From Castellaniella sp049671645 (GTDB lineage: Bacteria > Pseudomonadota > Gammaproteobacteria > Burkholderiales > Burkholderiaceae_B), in assembly GCF_049671645.1 (NCBI RefSeq), contig NZ_JBATVG010000007.1:62001-126000 (forward strand): DNA of 64,000 nt. Reading direction: 5' to 3'. The number at the start of each line of letters is the position of its first letter. Positions within the stretch are counted from its first letter, which is position 1. The notes below the pieces were generated by a model. That model made no database searches, was not told the DNA's origin, and worked only from the letters and a program-made list of their open reading frames with translations. Below, in pieces: positions 1-8,023 of this stretch. The position numbers and the translations under genes were made by a program.

Positions 1-2
1 TT

Positions 3-1337
3 CTGGGGGGCTGGCGCGTGGCCGAGCAACCCCAGGTGCTGCAGGCCATCAATCCGATCTGGGCGCTGCGCTTCATCGGGGATGCGCCCTGGGAAACCTT
101 TCTGGCGCTGGGCGCCCTGGTGCTGGCCTTGACCGGGGCCGAGGCCCTGTATGCCGATATGGGCCATTTCGGCGGCCCCACGATCCGGCGGGCCTGGTTT
201 TCCCTGGTGCTCCCGGCCCTGGTGCTGTGCTATTTCGGCCAAGGGGCCTTGTTGCTGAGCGATCCGTCGGCGATTCGCAACCCCTTTTTCCTGCTGGCGC
301 CGGAATGGGGGCTGATACCGCTGGTCGGGCTGGCGACCGTCGCCACGGTCATCGCCTCGCAATCGGTGATTTCCGGGGCGTTCTCCGTGACCCGGCAGGC
401 GGTGCAACTGGGCTATTGGCCGCGCATGGTGATCCAGCATACGTCGGCCCGGGAAGAAGGCCAGATCTATCTGCCGCGCGTCAACTGGCTGCTGCTGCTG
501 GCGGTGCTGGCGCTGACCTTGGCATTCCAGTCATCGGATAGCCTGGCCCATGCCTACGGTTTTGCCGTCACGGGCACGATGCTGATGACTTCGCTGCTGG
601 CCTTCGCCGTGTTGCCGCGCGCCTCGCGCGGGCTGCGGCGGGCCGCCTGGCTGGCGCTCATCACCTTGTTCCTGCTGATCGATATCCTGCTGTTCACGTC
701 CAATACCCTGAAGCTGCATGAGGGCGGTTGGCTGCCGCTGGTGGTGGGGATCGCGCTGCTGACGCTGATGGTGACGTGGAAGCAGGGTCGCCAGCGCATT
801 CACGACACCCTGGCCGGTGATCATCAGCCGCTGGTCAACTTCATGGAATCCCTGGAGGCGTATCCGCCGACCCGGGTGCCGGGGACGGCTGTCTTCATGA
901 GCATGATCGTCGGCACGGTGCCGCCGGCGCTTCTACACAATTTGAAACACAATAAGGTGCTCCACGAACAGGCCTTGTTTCTGACCATCGAGGTGGCGGA
1001 TGAGCCTTATGTGCCGTTCGGTGAACGGGTGCGGATCGAGCGGGTCAGCCGCAGCAGCTGGCAGGCGGTGGCCCGTTGGGGATTCAAGCAGGAACCCAAC
1101 GTGCCTCAGGTGGTGGAGCAGATCGCCCAGGAAGCGCCCGAACTGAATCTGGAGCCGATGCAGACTTCTTATTTTCTGTCGCGCCAGACCGTCATCGTGG
1201 TGCGGCGCCTGCCCTGGCACCAGAGCTGGCGCCGTCATCTGTTCGCTTTCATGGCGCGCAATGCCAGCCGCACCACCCGGTTCTACAAGATTCCGCCCAA
1301 CCGGGTGGTGGAAATGGGCATGCAGATGGAACTGTGA
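3..1337 (+). CDS. kup: Kup-type low-affinity potassium transporter, 3' part
   Basis: The frame is open to the left edge of the window, so the N-terminal third is missing: about 445 residues remain of a family that is usually 620-630 long. The product is a K+ uptake permease of the KUP/HAK family in the inner membrane, probably a K+/H+ symporter. The visible part has at least six hydrophobic segments (roughly residues 30-260). It then has a hydrophilic C-terminal cytoplasmic domain with the family-typical run VPGTAVFMS and the LLHNLKHNKVLHE motif. The end VVEMGMQMEL is also typical of the family. The first in-frame GTG (18) is not the true start. The stop lies 4 bases from the convergent gene that ends at 1342. 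Family assignment is firm. Confidence 0.93.
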   Translation: MGGWRVAEQPQVLQAINPIWALRFIGDAPWETFLALGALVLALTGAEALYADMGHFGGPTIRRAWFSLVLPALVLCYFGQGALLLSDPSAIRNPFFLLAPEWGLIPLVGLATVATVIASQSVISGAFSVTRQAVQLGYWPRMVIQHTSAREEGQIYLPRVNWLLLLAVLALTLAFQSSDSLAHAYGFAVTGTMLMTSLLAFAVLPRASRGLRRAAWLALITLFLLIDILLFTSNTLKLHEGGWLPLVVGIALLTLMVTWKQGRQRIHDTLAGDHQPLVNFMESLEAYPPTRVPGTAVFMSMIVGTVPPALLHNLKHNKVLHEQALFLTIEVADEPYVPFGERVRIERVSRSSWQAVARWGFKQEPNVPQVVEQIAQEAPELNLEPMQTSYFLSRQTVIVVRRLPWHQSWRRHLFAFMARNASRTTRFYKIPPNRVVEMGMQMEL

Positions 1338-1341
1338 CCGA

Positions 1342-1740
1342 TCACGAACCGGTCGCGGCCGGGATGGTGATGGTGGTTTCGCGCAGGACGCCGCCGGACT
1401 GGACCGAGCCTTGCGTGCGGGTGTTGGCGCTGTCCATCAGCGTCGTGCAATCCTGGCGCTGATCGGCGGGCAGGCTGTCGCAGCGCTGGGTGCGGTTGCT
1501 GCTTTCCGTCTGCATGGACGGGCTGGTCAGCTTGTCTTGCCGGGCTGCTTGCGCGGCGGCGCCGGCTTCGCGCAGGCAGGCCTGCTTGTCGATGCCGGGT
1601 GTGCTGTTGCAGCGGGCCACATCCTGTTGGTATTGGGTTTGGGGACCGGCGGCCTGGGCGCCGGGGGCCAGTAGCGCGATGCCGCCCAGACCGACGGCCA
1701 GCAGGCTGGCCCGCAGAGATTTCTGTAATGCGTGACGCAT
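1342..1740 (-). CDS. Small secreted hypothetical protein
   Basis: 132 residues. An N-terminal signal peptide is clear: basic MRHALQKSLR, a hydrophobic core, then a PGAQAAG cleavage region, giving a periplasmic or secreted mature protein of about 100 residues. The mature part has four cysteines spaced like two disulphide-forming pairs (ARCNSTPGIDKQACLREAG and QRCDSLPADQRQDC), each with similar C-x(8,9)-C spacing. This suggests a small duplicated disulphide-bonded fold. Similar short proteins are common in Alcaligenaceae without a known function. The gene is convergent with kup and monocistronic. Function unknown. Confidence 0.72.
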   Translation of the reverse strand: MRHALQKSLRASLLAVGLGGIALLAPGAQAAGPQTQYQQDVARCNSTPGIDKQACLREAGAAAQAARQDKLTSPSMQTESSNRTQRCDSLPADQRQDCTTLMDSANTRTQGSVQSGGVLRETTITIPAATGS

Positions 1741-1840
1741 GATCGAGCACTCCTTCTTGAATCCCGGGCGCTATCCCGGCCCGGTTCAGGGGACTCGTCC
1801 AGTGTAAGGGTTCTCCCTGAGGCGAATGTTACAAATGTGC

Positions 1841-2212
1841 TCAGGCGGCGGGCGGTTCCGCATCGTTGGGGGCGAGTTCGGCCCCGGTTTGCGCAGGCGG
1901 AGCGGCGCGCGCGATACGGCGACGGATGGCGCTTTGCATTAGCAGGATCGCCGTGACGGGGGCGCTCATGAACAGGAACAGGCAGATCAGCCATTCGTGG
2001 AAGATGGGCCTGCCCTGCAGCAGGCTGGCTACCAGGGTGGCAGCCAGGGCGACGCAGAACGTGCCCAATGTCATGCCCAGGGTGGGGGCGTGCATGCGCT
2101 GGTAGAAGTTGCGCAGGCGCAGCAGGCCCAGCGACCCGATCAGGGTGACGAGGCCGGCCAGGACCAGCAGGAAGGCCACCAGGATGGCTGCCCACAGGGG
2201 GAGTTCGTTCAT
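1841..2212 (-). CDS. mrpG: Mrp-type Na+/H+ antiporter subunit G
   Basis: 123 residues, last gene of the mrp operon. It has the MrpG/PhaG/MnhG signature: three hydrophobic segments, with RLRNFYQRMHAPTLG after the first. That motif is characteristic of the family. The subunit is a small integral membrane part of the multi-subunit cation/proton antiporter. The start is chosen because its ATG overlaps the stop of mrpF (ATGA, 2209-2212). The C-terminal 25 residues are hydrophilic and Ala/Pro/Glu-rich. Confidence 0.93.
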   Translation of the reverse strand: MNELPLWAAILVAFLLVLAGLVTLIGSLGLLRLRNFYQRMHAPTLGMTLGTFCVALAATLVASLLQGRPIFHEWLICLFLFMSAPVTAILLMQSAIRRRIARAAPPAQTGAELAPNDAEPPAA

Positions 2213-2493
2213 GGTTCGATGACCTCGCCGTGCAGCAGGAATTTGGCCAGGGCGGCCGAGCCGACGAAACCGAACAGGGCGATCAGCAGCGCCACGTCGA
2301 AATACAGGCCGGCTTCGTAGCGCAGGCCCAGCACCAGCAGGATCAGCATGCCGTTGATGTAGAGCGTGTCCAGGGCCAGGATGCGGTCTTCGGCGCGCGG
2401 ACCCCTGATCAGGCGGATCGCGGCGCAGGCCAGGCCCAGGACGAAACACAGCAGGGCAAAGCCGCCTGCCCAGTTCAACAGGATCGTGCTCAT
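2209..2493 (-). CDS. mrpF: Mrp-type Na+/H+ antiporter subunit F
   Basis: 94 residues with three membrane segments and the MrpF/PhaF pattern RLIRGPRAEDRILALDTLYING, in which the conserved Asp residues lie between helices 1 and 2. It is part of the hetero-oligomeric Na+(K+)/H+ antiporter in the inner membrane. The start codon overlaps the mrpE stop (ATGA at 2490-2493) and the gene's own stop overlaps the mrpG start, so translation is probably coupled. Confidence 0.93.
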   Translation of the reverse strand: MSTILLNWAGGFALLCFVLGLACAAIRLIRGPRAEDRILALDTLYINGMLILLVLGLRYEAGLYFDVALLIALFGFVGSAALAKFLLHGEVIEP

Positions 2494-2981
2494 TCGAAGA
2501 TCTCCATCAGCGGGCGTTCGTAGCGGTCCTGGATGACGCGCGTCAGGCCCGCCGGGTCGGACAGGTCCAGCACGTGCAGGGTCAGGACGTTGCGTTCGGT
2601 GTCGTGCCCCGCCCAGACGGTTCCCGGGGTGAACGTGACGATGCAGGCCAGGGCGGCCAGCCCGTGGGGATCGCGGATCCGCAGGGGAATGTCCAGGAAG
2701 CCGGACTGCGCGGAGGAGGCATCTCCGCGCAGGATGCGCTGGCTGACCAGATAGTTGGAAAGCACGATGTCGCGGGCGACGTGGGCGATCAGCCGCAGGG
2801 CCGTCCAGGGGTGGCGCAGGCGGGCGCGCACGGGGCGCAGGATGGGCGCCAGCAGGCTGAGCGTGACGGCGATCGCCAGGCCCAGCGCGATCTGCCCGGC
2901 CGACAGGCTGTCGTTCAGGACCAGCCACAGGGCCAGCAGCAGGCAGGGCAGGGGCAGGAATCCCAGCAGGCGTCTCATCAT
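2490..2981 (-). CDS. mrpE: Mrp-type Na+/H+ antiporter subunit E
   Basis: 163 residues. Two N-terminal hydrophobic segments are followed by a cytoplasmic domain with ITYTPGT-like residues (IVTFTPGTVW) and LTLHVLDL, both typical of MrpE/PhaE/MnhE. The start at 2981 gives Met-Met and overlaps the mrpD stop codon; the second ATG (2978) is an alternative. The subunit is needed for assembly or activity of the Mrp complex in characterised systems. Confidence 0.92.
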   Translation of the reverse strand: MMRRLLGFLPLPCLLLALWLVLNDSLSAGQIALGLAIAVTLSLLAPILRPVRARLRHPWTALRLIAHVARDIVLSNYLVSQRILRGDASSAQSGFLDIPLRIRDPHGLAALACIVTFTPGTVWAGHDTERNVLTLHVLDLSDPAGLTRVIQDRYERPLMEIFE

Positions 2982-4600
2982 TGCGGCGCCTCCGCGGGGG
3001 CGGGGCCCAGCACGGCCTGGACGTAGCGGGCCGGCTGGTCCAGATAATGGGCGGTGTCCTCCAGGTAGCTCATGGCAGGGCCGGCCTGGATGGTCAGCGC
3101 GGCGCAGGCTCCCAGCAGCACCAGGATGGGGATGATCTCGTTGAATTTCAGAGTCGGAACGCGCAGCTGTTCCGGAATCCAGAACAGGCGCACTCCGCAG
3201 CGGCCCAGGGCCATCAGGCAGGCCAGACCGGACCCCAGCATGGCGGCCACCAGCAGCCAGACGTTGACGGTGGGGGCGCCGAACTCGGCGGTGCGCAGGG
3301 CCGCCGACAACAAGGAGAATTTCGCCACGAAGCCCGACAGGGGCGGCAGGCCGATGATGAGCAGGGCGCAGGCGAAAAAGCTCAGCCCCAGGAAGGCCAT
3401 GGTGGCGGGCAGCGGCGCGCCCACGACCTGTTCGGACAGACTGGCGTCGTCGGGCTCGTCGGTCTCGAAGGCTTCCTGGGTGACGGCCAGGATGTCCGCC
3501 CCGAAGGACTGGCTGCGTTCGGTCAGTTCCAGCAGCAGGAACAGGGCGCCCAGGGCCATGACGGAACTGAGCAGGTAGTACAGGGCCGGGCCTGTCAGGG
3601 TGACGCCGGGCATGCCCAGCGCCGCGAAGAGCGTGCCCGACGAAGTAATGATGGCGTAGGCCGCGATGCGTCGCGGCTGCGTGCTGGCGAGCATGCCCAG
3701 TGTGCCGAAGGCCAGGGTGGCGATGCCGGCCGGAAACATCCAGGCGCCGCCGAAGGCCGCCGGCGCGCCGGCGGGCAGCAGCAGCGAGCCGATGCGCAGC
3801 AGGGCATAAATGCCGACCTTGGTCATGATGGCGAACAGCGCCGCAACCGGGGCGCAAGCCTCGGAGTAGGCGTTGGGCAGCCAGAAGTTCAGGGGCCAGG
3901 CCGCCGCCTTGATCAGGAAGGCGACCCCCAGGATGGCTGCGGCGCTGTCGAACAGCTGCCGGTCGGACCCGGTCAGGGCGAGCGCCCGGACCGACAGATC
4001 GGCCAGATTCAGGGTACCGGTCAGCCCGTAGATCAGGGCGATGGCGATCAGCAGCAGGAACGAGGCGATCAGGTTGACGCCGATGTAGTGCAGGCCGGCG
4101 CCCACGCGGCGCTTGCCCGAGCCATGCAGCATCAATCCGTAGGACGCGGTCAGCAGGATTTCGAAGAAGACGAACAGATTGAACAGGTCGCCGGCCAGGA
4201 AAGCGCCGTTCAGGCCCATCAGCTGCAGCTGGAACAGCGGGTGGAAGTGGCTGCCGGCCCGGTCCCAGCGCGCCGTGGAATAGATCCAGGCGCACAGGCC
4301 CAGGATCGCCGTCAGGCCCAGCATCAGGGCCGACAGGCGGTCGGCCACCAGCACGATGCCGAAAGGCGCCTGCCAGTTGCCCAGGCGGTAGACGCCGATG
4401 TCGTTGGGCCAGAGCGAACCGCCGATGCCCTGGGTGGCCCGGATCAGCATCAGCGCGGCCAGAATCTGCAATGCCAGGGACACCGCGCCCAGGCCCAGAC
4501 GCAGGGGGCGCTGGCTGTCTCGCGTGAGCAGCATCAGCGCGCCCGCCAACAGGGGGATCAGGACCGGAAGGACCGGCAGGTGTTGCATCCAGAGGCTCAT
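2978..4600 (-). CDS. mrpD: Mrp-type Na+/H+ antiporter subunit D
   Basis: 540 residues and about 14 transmembrane segments. It belongs to the proton-pumping NuoM/NuoN-like subunit family (proton-conducting membrane transporter domain) and carries the conserved helix with FLIKAAAWPLNFWLPNAYSEA (about residues 230-250). In related subunits the Lys in this stretch and the upstream Glu take part in proton transfer. It is the second proton-translocating module of the Mrp complex beside MrpA. The start overlaps the mrpC stop (ATGA at 4597-4600). Confidence 0.95.
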   Translation of the reverse strand: MSLWMQHLPVLPVLIPLLAGALMLLTRDSQRPLRLGLGAVSLALQILAALMLIRATQGIGGSLWPNDIGVYRLGNWQAPFGIVLVADRLSALMLGLTAILGLCAWIYSTARWDRAGSHFHPLFQLQLMGLNGAFLAGDLFNLFVFFEILLTASYGLMLHGSGKRRVGAGLHYIGVNLIASFLLLIAIALIYGLTGTLNLADLSVRALALTGSDRQLFDSAAAILGVAFLIKAAAWPLNFWLPNAYSEACAPVAALFAIMTKVGIYALLRIGSLLLPAGAPAAFGGAWMFPAGIATLAFGTLGMLASTQPRRIAAYAIITSSGTLFAALGMPGVTLTGPALYYLLSSVMALGALFLLLELTERSQSFGADILAVTQEAFETDEPDDASLSEQVVGAPLPATMAFLGLSFFACALLIIGLPPLSGFVAKFSLLSAALRTAEFGAPTVNVWLLVAAMLGSGLACLMALGRCGVRLFWIPEQLRVPTLKFNEIIPILVLLGACAALTIQAGPAMSYLEDTAHYLDQPARYVQAVLGPAPAEAPQ

Positions 4601-4938
4601 GAGCGGTGTTCCTCGCCATCGACGTGGTCGGTGTCGCTCATGCCGCGCGAGGCCAGCAGCACCACCAGGAACAGGGCCGTGGTGGCAAAGCCGATGACGA
4701 TGGCCGTCAGCACCAGGGCCTGGGGCAGGGGATCGGCGTAGCGGGCCGGGTCGGCCCAGTGGGGATCGATGACGGGCGGGGCGTCCAGGCGCAGACGGCC
4801 CATGGCGAAGATGAACAGGTTGACGGCGTAGGCCATCAGCGCCAGCCCCATGATGACCTGGAAGGTGCGCGGGCGCAGCAGCAGCCAGATGCCGGATCCT
4901 GCCAGCACTCCGATGGCCAGGGCCAGTATCCATTCCAT
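4597..4938 (-). CDS. mrpC: Mrp-type Na+/H+ antiporter subunit C
   Basis: 113 residues, homologous to NuoK. Three membrane helices are visible, with the conserved ALMAYAVNLFIFAMGR in helix 2 and DPLPQALVLTAIVIGFA in helix 3. The C-terminus is short, charged and His/Asp-rich. The ATG at 4938 lies just inside the end of mrpA (3-base gap) and is preceded by GGAGG. It is part of the membrane core of the antiporter. Confidence 0.94.
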   Translation of the reverse strand: MEWILALAIGVLAGSGIWLLLRPRTFQVIMGLALMAYAVNLFIFAMGRLRLDAPPVIDPHWADPARYADPLPQALVLTAIVIGFATTALFLVVLLASRGMSDTDHVDGEEHRS

Positions 4939-4940
4939 GA

Positions 4941-7847
4941 TCAGGCCTCCGCGAGCGGCGTGTCCGCCGGTTCGGTGATGTTGCGGTGAAAGCGCAGGGA
5001 TTGGTGCGCCAGGGCGATCAGGAACAGGATGGTGGCGCCCACCACCAGCATGTAGACCCCCAGGTCGAATACCAGCACGCTGGACAGGTGGATGACGCCG
5101 ATCAGCGGCAGGACCAGATCCAGGACATAGGCCGACAGCAGCGGCTGGCCGGCCCACCAGACGGCCATGGCGGCGCCGCCCGCCACCAGCAGGCCCAGCG
5201 CGATCCAGATCTGCGGGCGGATCAGCGGCCGGGCTTCGACCCAGAGGATGCCGCCGACCATGTACTGCAGGATGATGCCGGTGGCCATGACCAGCCCGCC
5301 CACGAAGCCGCCGCCCGGCAGGTTGTGGCCGCGCAGCAGGAAGTACAGGGAGATCAGGGTGGACACCGGCAGCAGCAGGCGCACCAGCACGGCGGGGACG
5401 TGCATCAGCCCGTCGGGCAGCGGCGCCTTGATGTCCGGTTCCCGGGCCGGGACCTGTTGCAGGATGCGGCGCAGGCGGGGCGAGGCGGCCAGGGCCTCTG
5501 CGGGCGGGCGAAAACGTCGCAGCAGGGCGTACACGCACAGCGCGACGATCGCCAGCACCGTGATTTCGCCAAAGGTGTCGAAGGCGCGGAAATCCACCAG
5601 GATGACGTTGACGACGTTCGCCCCGCCCCCCAGGGGCCAGGCCTGCCGGACGAAAAAGCCCGAAATGCTGGGATGGGCCGAGGGGCGGATCATCATCACG
5701 TAGGCCAGGGCCGCCAGCCCGGCTCCGCCCGCGACCGCCACGGCGAAGTCCCTCCAGCGACGCCATTGGGTGCGGCGCCAGGTGGCGCCCGGGAATTCCT
5801 CGATGCGCGGCGGCAGCCAGCGCAGGCCCAGCAGGATCAGCACGGTGGTGACGACTTCGACCGCCAGTTGCGTCAAGGCCAGGTCGGGGGCGGATAGCCA
5901 GGCGAAGGTCACGCAGGTGATCAGGCCCGTGGCGCCCGCCAGCATCAGCGAAGCGGTGCGGTGGTATTTGGCCTGGTACGCGGCTGCGACGGCGCAGGCG
6001 CCGCCCATCAGCCACATCAGGCCGAAGGACCATTGCAGCGGCGTGTCGCTGGCGAAGGCCTGCGGCCACCAGCCGCCTCGCAGCAGGGGCAGCGCGGCCA
6101 CGCCCAGGGTGCAGAGCACCAGCAGCAGGACCTGGACCTGCAGCCGCTGGCTTTGCAGCCAGCCCAGCAGGCGCGATGAGCCGCTGTCGATGGCTTCCAG
6201 CAGGGTTTCGAAGCTCTGGCGGCCGTCCAGGCGGTAGATCAGGGGCACTTGGCCGGGCGCCCGGCGGTCCCGTTCCCGCAGCGCCAGGTACAGGCCGATT
6301 CCGGCCACCAGGGCGATGAGGCTCATGATCAGGGGCAGGTTGATGCCGTGCCAGACCTGCAGGTCGAACACCGGCACGCGAGACCCGAGCAAGCCGCGCA
6401 TGACCATGTCCAGGACGGCGCCCAGCGTCAGGTTGGGCAGGATGCCGACGGCCAGGCAGATCACGACCAGGATCGTGCAGGGGATCAGCATCATGCGGGC
6501 CGGATCGTGCGGCGTGCGAGGCAGGTCGGTGGCGGGGGGGCCGAAAAAGACCTGCAGGACCAGCCGCAGGGAATAGGTCACGCTGAAGGCTCCGGCGATG
6601 ACGGCCGCCAGCGGCAGCCCCCAGCGGCTGGCCCAGTGTCCGGTGATGAAGACGGTTTCGGCGAAGAACATTTCCTTGGAAATGAACCCGTTGAGCAGCG
6701 GCACCCCCGCCATGGCGGCCGCAGACACCATGGCCAGGGTGGCGGTCAGCGGCATCAGGGTGCGCAGGCCCGACAGGCGGGTCAGGTCGCGGGTGCCGCT
6801 TTCGTGGTCGACGATCCCGGCCGCCATGAACAGCGAGGCCTTGAAGGTGGCGTGGTTGACCATGTGGAAGACGGCGGCCACCAGCGCCAGACGGCTGTTC
6901 ATCCCCAGGAGCAGCGTGATCAGGCCCAGGTGGCTGATGGTGGAGTAGGCCAGCACGCTTTTGATGTCGCGTTGGAAGGTGGCGGCGTAAGCCCCCAGCA
7001 GCAGCGAACACAGGCCGGCGCCGCCGATAGTCCAGGTCCACCAGTCGGTGCCGGAAAAAATCGGCCAGAAGCGCGCCAGCAGGAAGACGCCCGCCTTGAC
7101 CATGGTGGCCGAATGCAGGTAGGCCGAGACCGGGGTGGGGGCCGCCATGGCATTGGGCAGCCAGAAATGGAAGGGGAACTGGGCGCTTTTGGTGAGCGCG
7201 CCCAGGGCCAGCAGCACCAGCAGGATGGGATACCAGCGGTGGCTGCGGATTTCGCCGGCGGCGGCCAGCACGGCATCCAGGTCGTAGCTGCCGACGATGT
7301 GGCCGATGATCAGCATGCTGGCCAGCAGGCAGAACCCTCCGCCGCCCGTCACCAGCAGCGCCATGCGGGCGCCGCGCCGGGCCTCGGGGCGGTGCTGCCA
7401 GTAGCCGATCAGCATGAAGGACGACAGGCTGGTCAGTTCCCAGAACACCAGCAGCTGGATCAGGTTGCCCGCCAGCACCACCCCCAGCATGGCGCCCATG
7501 AAGCTGAGCAGGAAAGTGAAGAAGCGCGGGACGGGGTCCTGGTCCGACAGGTAGTAGTGCGCGTACAGGGCGATCAGCGCTCCCATGGCCGACACGATCA
7601 CGGCGAAGAGCCAGGCGTAACCGTCCATGCGCAGGGTCAGGTCCACACCCTGGGAGGGGATCCAGGGGATGCTGAGCTTGATCATGCCCAGGGCGGCGAC
7701 CTGGGGGGTGGCCGCCAGCGTCAGCGCCAGGCAGGCCAGCGCGCTGCCGCCCGCGATCCAGGCCCCCGCCCGGCGCGCGTTCGAGGGAAGCAGTGCGGCG
7801 CACAGGCTACCGGCAAACGGGATCGCGAGGATCAGGGTCAGAAGCAT
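4941..7847 (-). CDS. mrpA: Mrp-type Na+/H+ antiporter subunit A fused to subunit B
   Basis: 968 residues, first gene of the operon. The N-terminal part (about 1-500) is NuoL-like with the pattern KSAQFPFHFWLPNAMAAPTPVSA, a hallmark of the proton-translocating subunits. The C-terminal part (about 800-950) has the MnhB/MrpB domain with RGHNLPGGGFVGGLVMATG. This is the fused A/B architecture of PhaAB (group 2) antiporters, so the six-gene order AB-C-D-E-F-G is complete. The likely role is Na+ or K+ efflux, alkali tolerance and pH homeostasis. The gene is divergent from hemN with an FNR-like box 59 bp upstream of its start; whether it is oxygen-regulated is unknown. Confidence 0.95.
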   Translation of the reverse strand: MLLTLILAIPFAGSLCAALLPSNARRAGAWIAGGSALACLALTLAATPQVAALGMIKLSIPWIPSQGVDLTLRMDGYAWLFAVIVSAMGALIALYAHYYLSDQDPVPRFFTFLLSFMGAMLGVVLAGNLIQLLVFWELTSLSSFMLIGYWQHRPEARRGARMALLVTGGGGFCLLASMLIIGHIVGSYDLDAVLAAAGEIRSHRWYPILLVLLALGALTKSAQFPFHFWLPNAMAAPTPVSAYLHSATMVKAGVFLLARFWPIFSGTDWWTWTIGGAGLCSLLLGAYAATFQRDIKSVLAYSTISHLGLITLLLGMNSRLALVAAVFHMVNHATFKASLFMAAGIVDHESGTRDLTRLSGLRTLMPLTATLAMVSAAAMAGVPLLNGFISKEMFFAETVFITGHWASRWGLPLAAVIAGAFSVTYSLRLVLQVFFGPPATDLPRTPHDPARMMLIPCTILVVICLAVGILPNLTLGAVLDMVMRGLLGSRVPVFDLQVWHGINLPLIMSLIALVAGIGLYLALRERDRRAPGQVPLIYRLDGRQSFETLLEAIDSGSSRLLGWLQSQRLQVQVLLLVLCTLGVAALPLLRGGWWPQAFASDTPLQWSFGLMWLMGGACAVAAAYQAKYHRTASLMLAGATGLITCVTFAWLSAPDLALTQLAVEVVTTVLILLGLRWLPPRIEEFPGATWRRTQWRRWRDFAVAVAGGAGLAALAYVMMIRPSAHPSISGFFVRQAWPLGGGANVVNVILVDFRAFDTFGEITVLAIVALCVYALLRRFRPPAEALAASPRLRRILQQVPAREPDIKAPLPDGLMHVPAVLVRLLLPVSTLISLYFLLRGHNLPGGGFVGGLVMATGIILQYMVGGILWVEARPLIRPQIWIALGLLVAGGAAMAVWWAGQPLLSAYVLDLVLPLIGVIHLSSVLVFDLGVYMLVVGATILFLIALAHQSLRFHRNITEPADTPLAEA

Positions 7848-7905
7848 GGGGGAGTCGTCAATTCTGAATATCAGCTAACTGTTTATGATACGCGAACTCG
7901 GGGGC

Positions 7906-7919
7906 TTGACTTGAATCAA
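7906..7919. promoter_or_regulatory. FNR/DNR-type operator upstream of hemN
   Basis: TTGACTTGAATCAA matches the FNR consensus TTGAT-N4-ATCAA at nine of ten fixed positions. It is 105 bp upstream of the hemN ATG and 59 bp from the mrpA start in the divergent intergenic space. A nearby Crp/Fnr-family gene and the anaerobic role of HemN support function, but binding is inferred. Confidence 0.72.
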
Positions 7920-8023
7920 GCCGGATGCGCGCATTTCGCATGACAATGTCTTTCGATACAGGACAATGAAGCCTGTTGATCCAGGGCCAGGAGGTCCTGG
8001 GCCCGGCTTCAGGAGCGTACCGC

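Noticed and set aside
2500..7900. Long open frames on the plus strand opposite the mrp operon
   Set aside because: They are low-complexity Gln/Gly/His/Arg-rich translations caused by high GC on the antisense strand; the minus-strand membrane proteins are clear.
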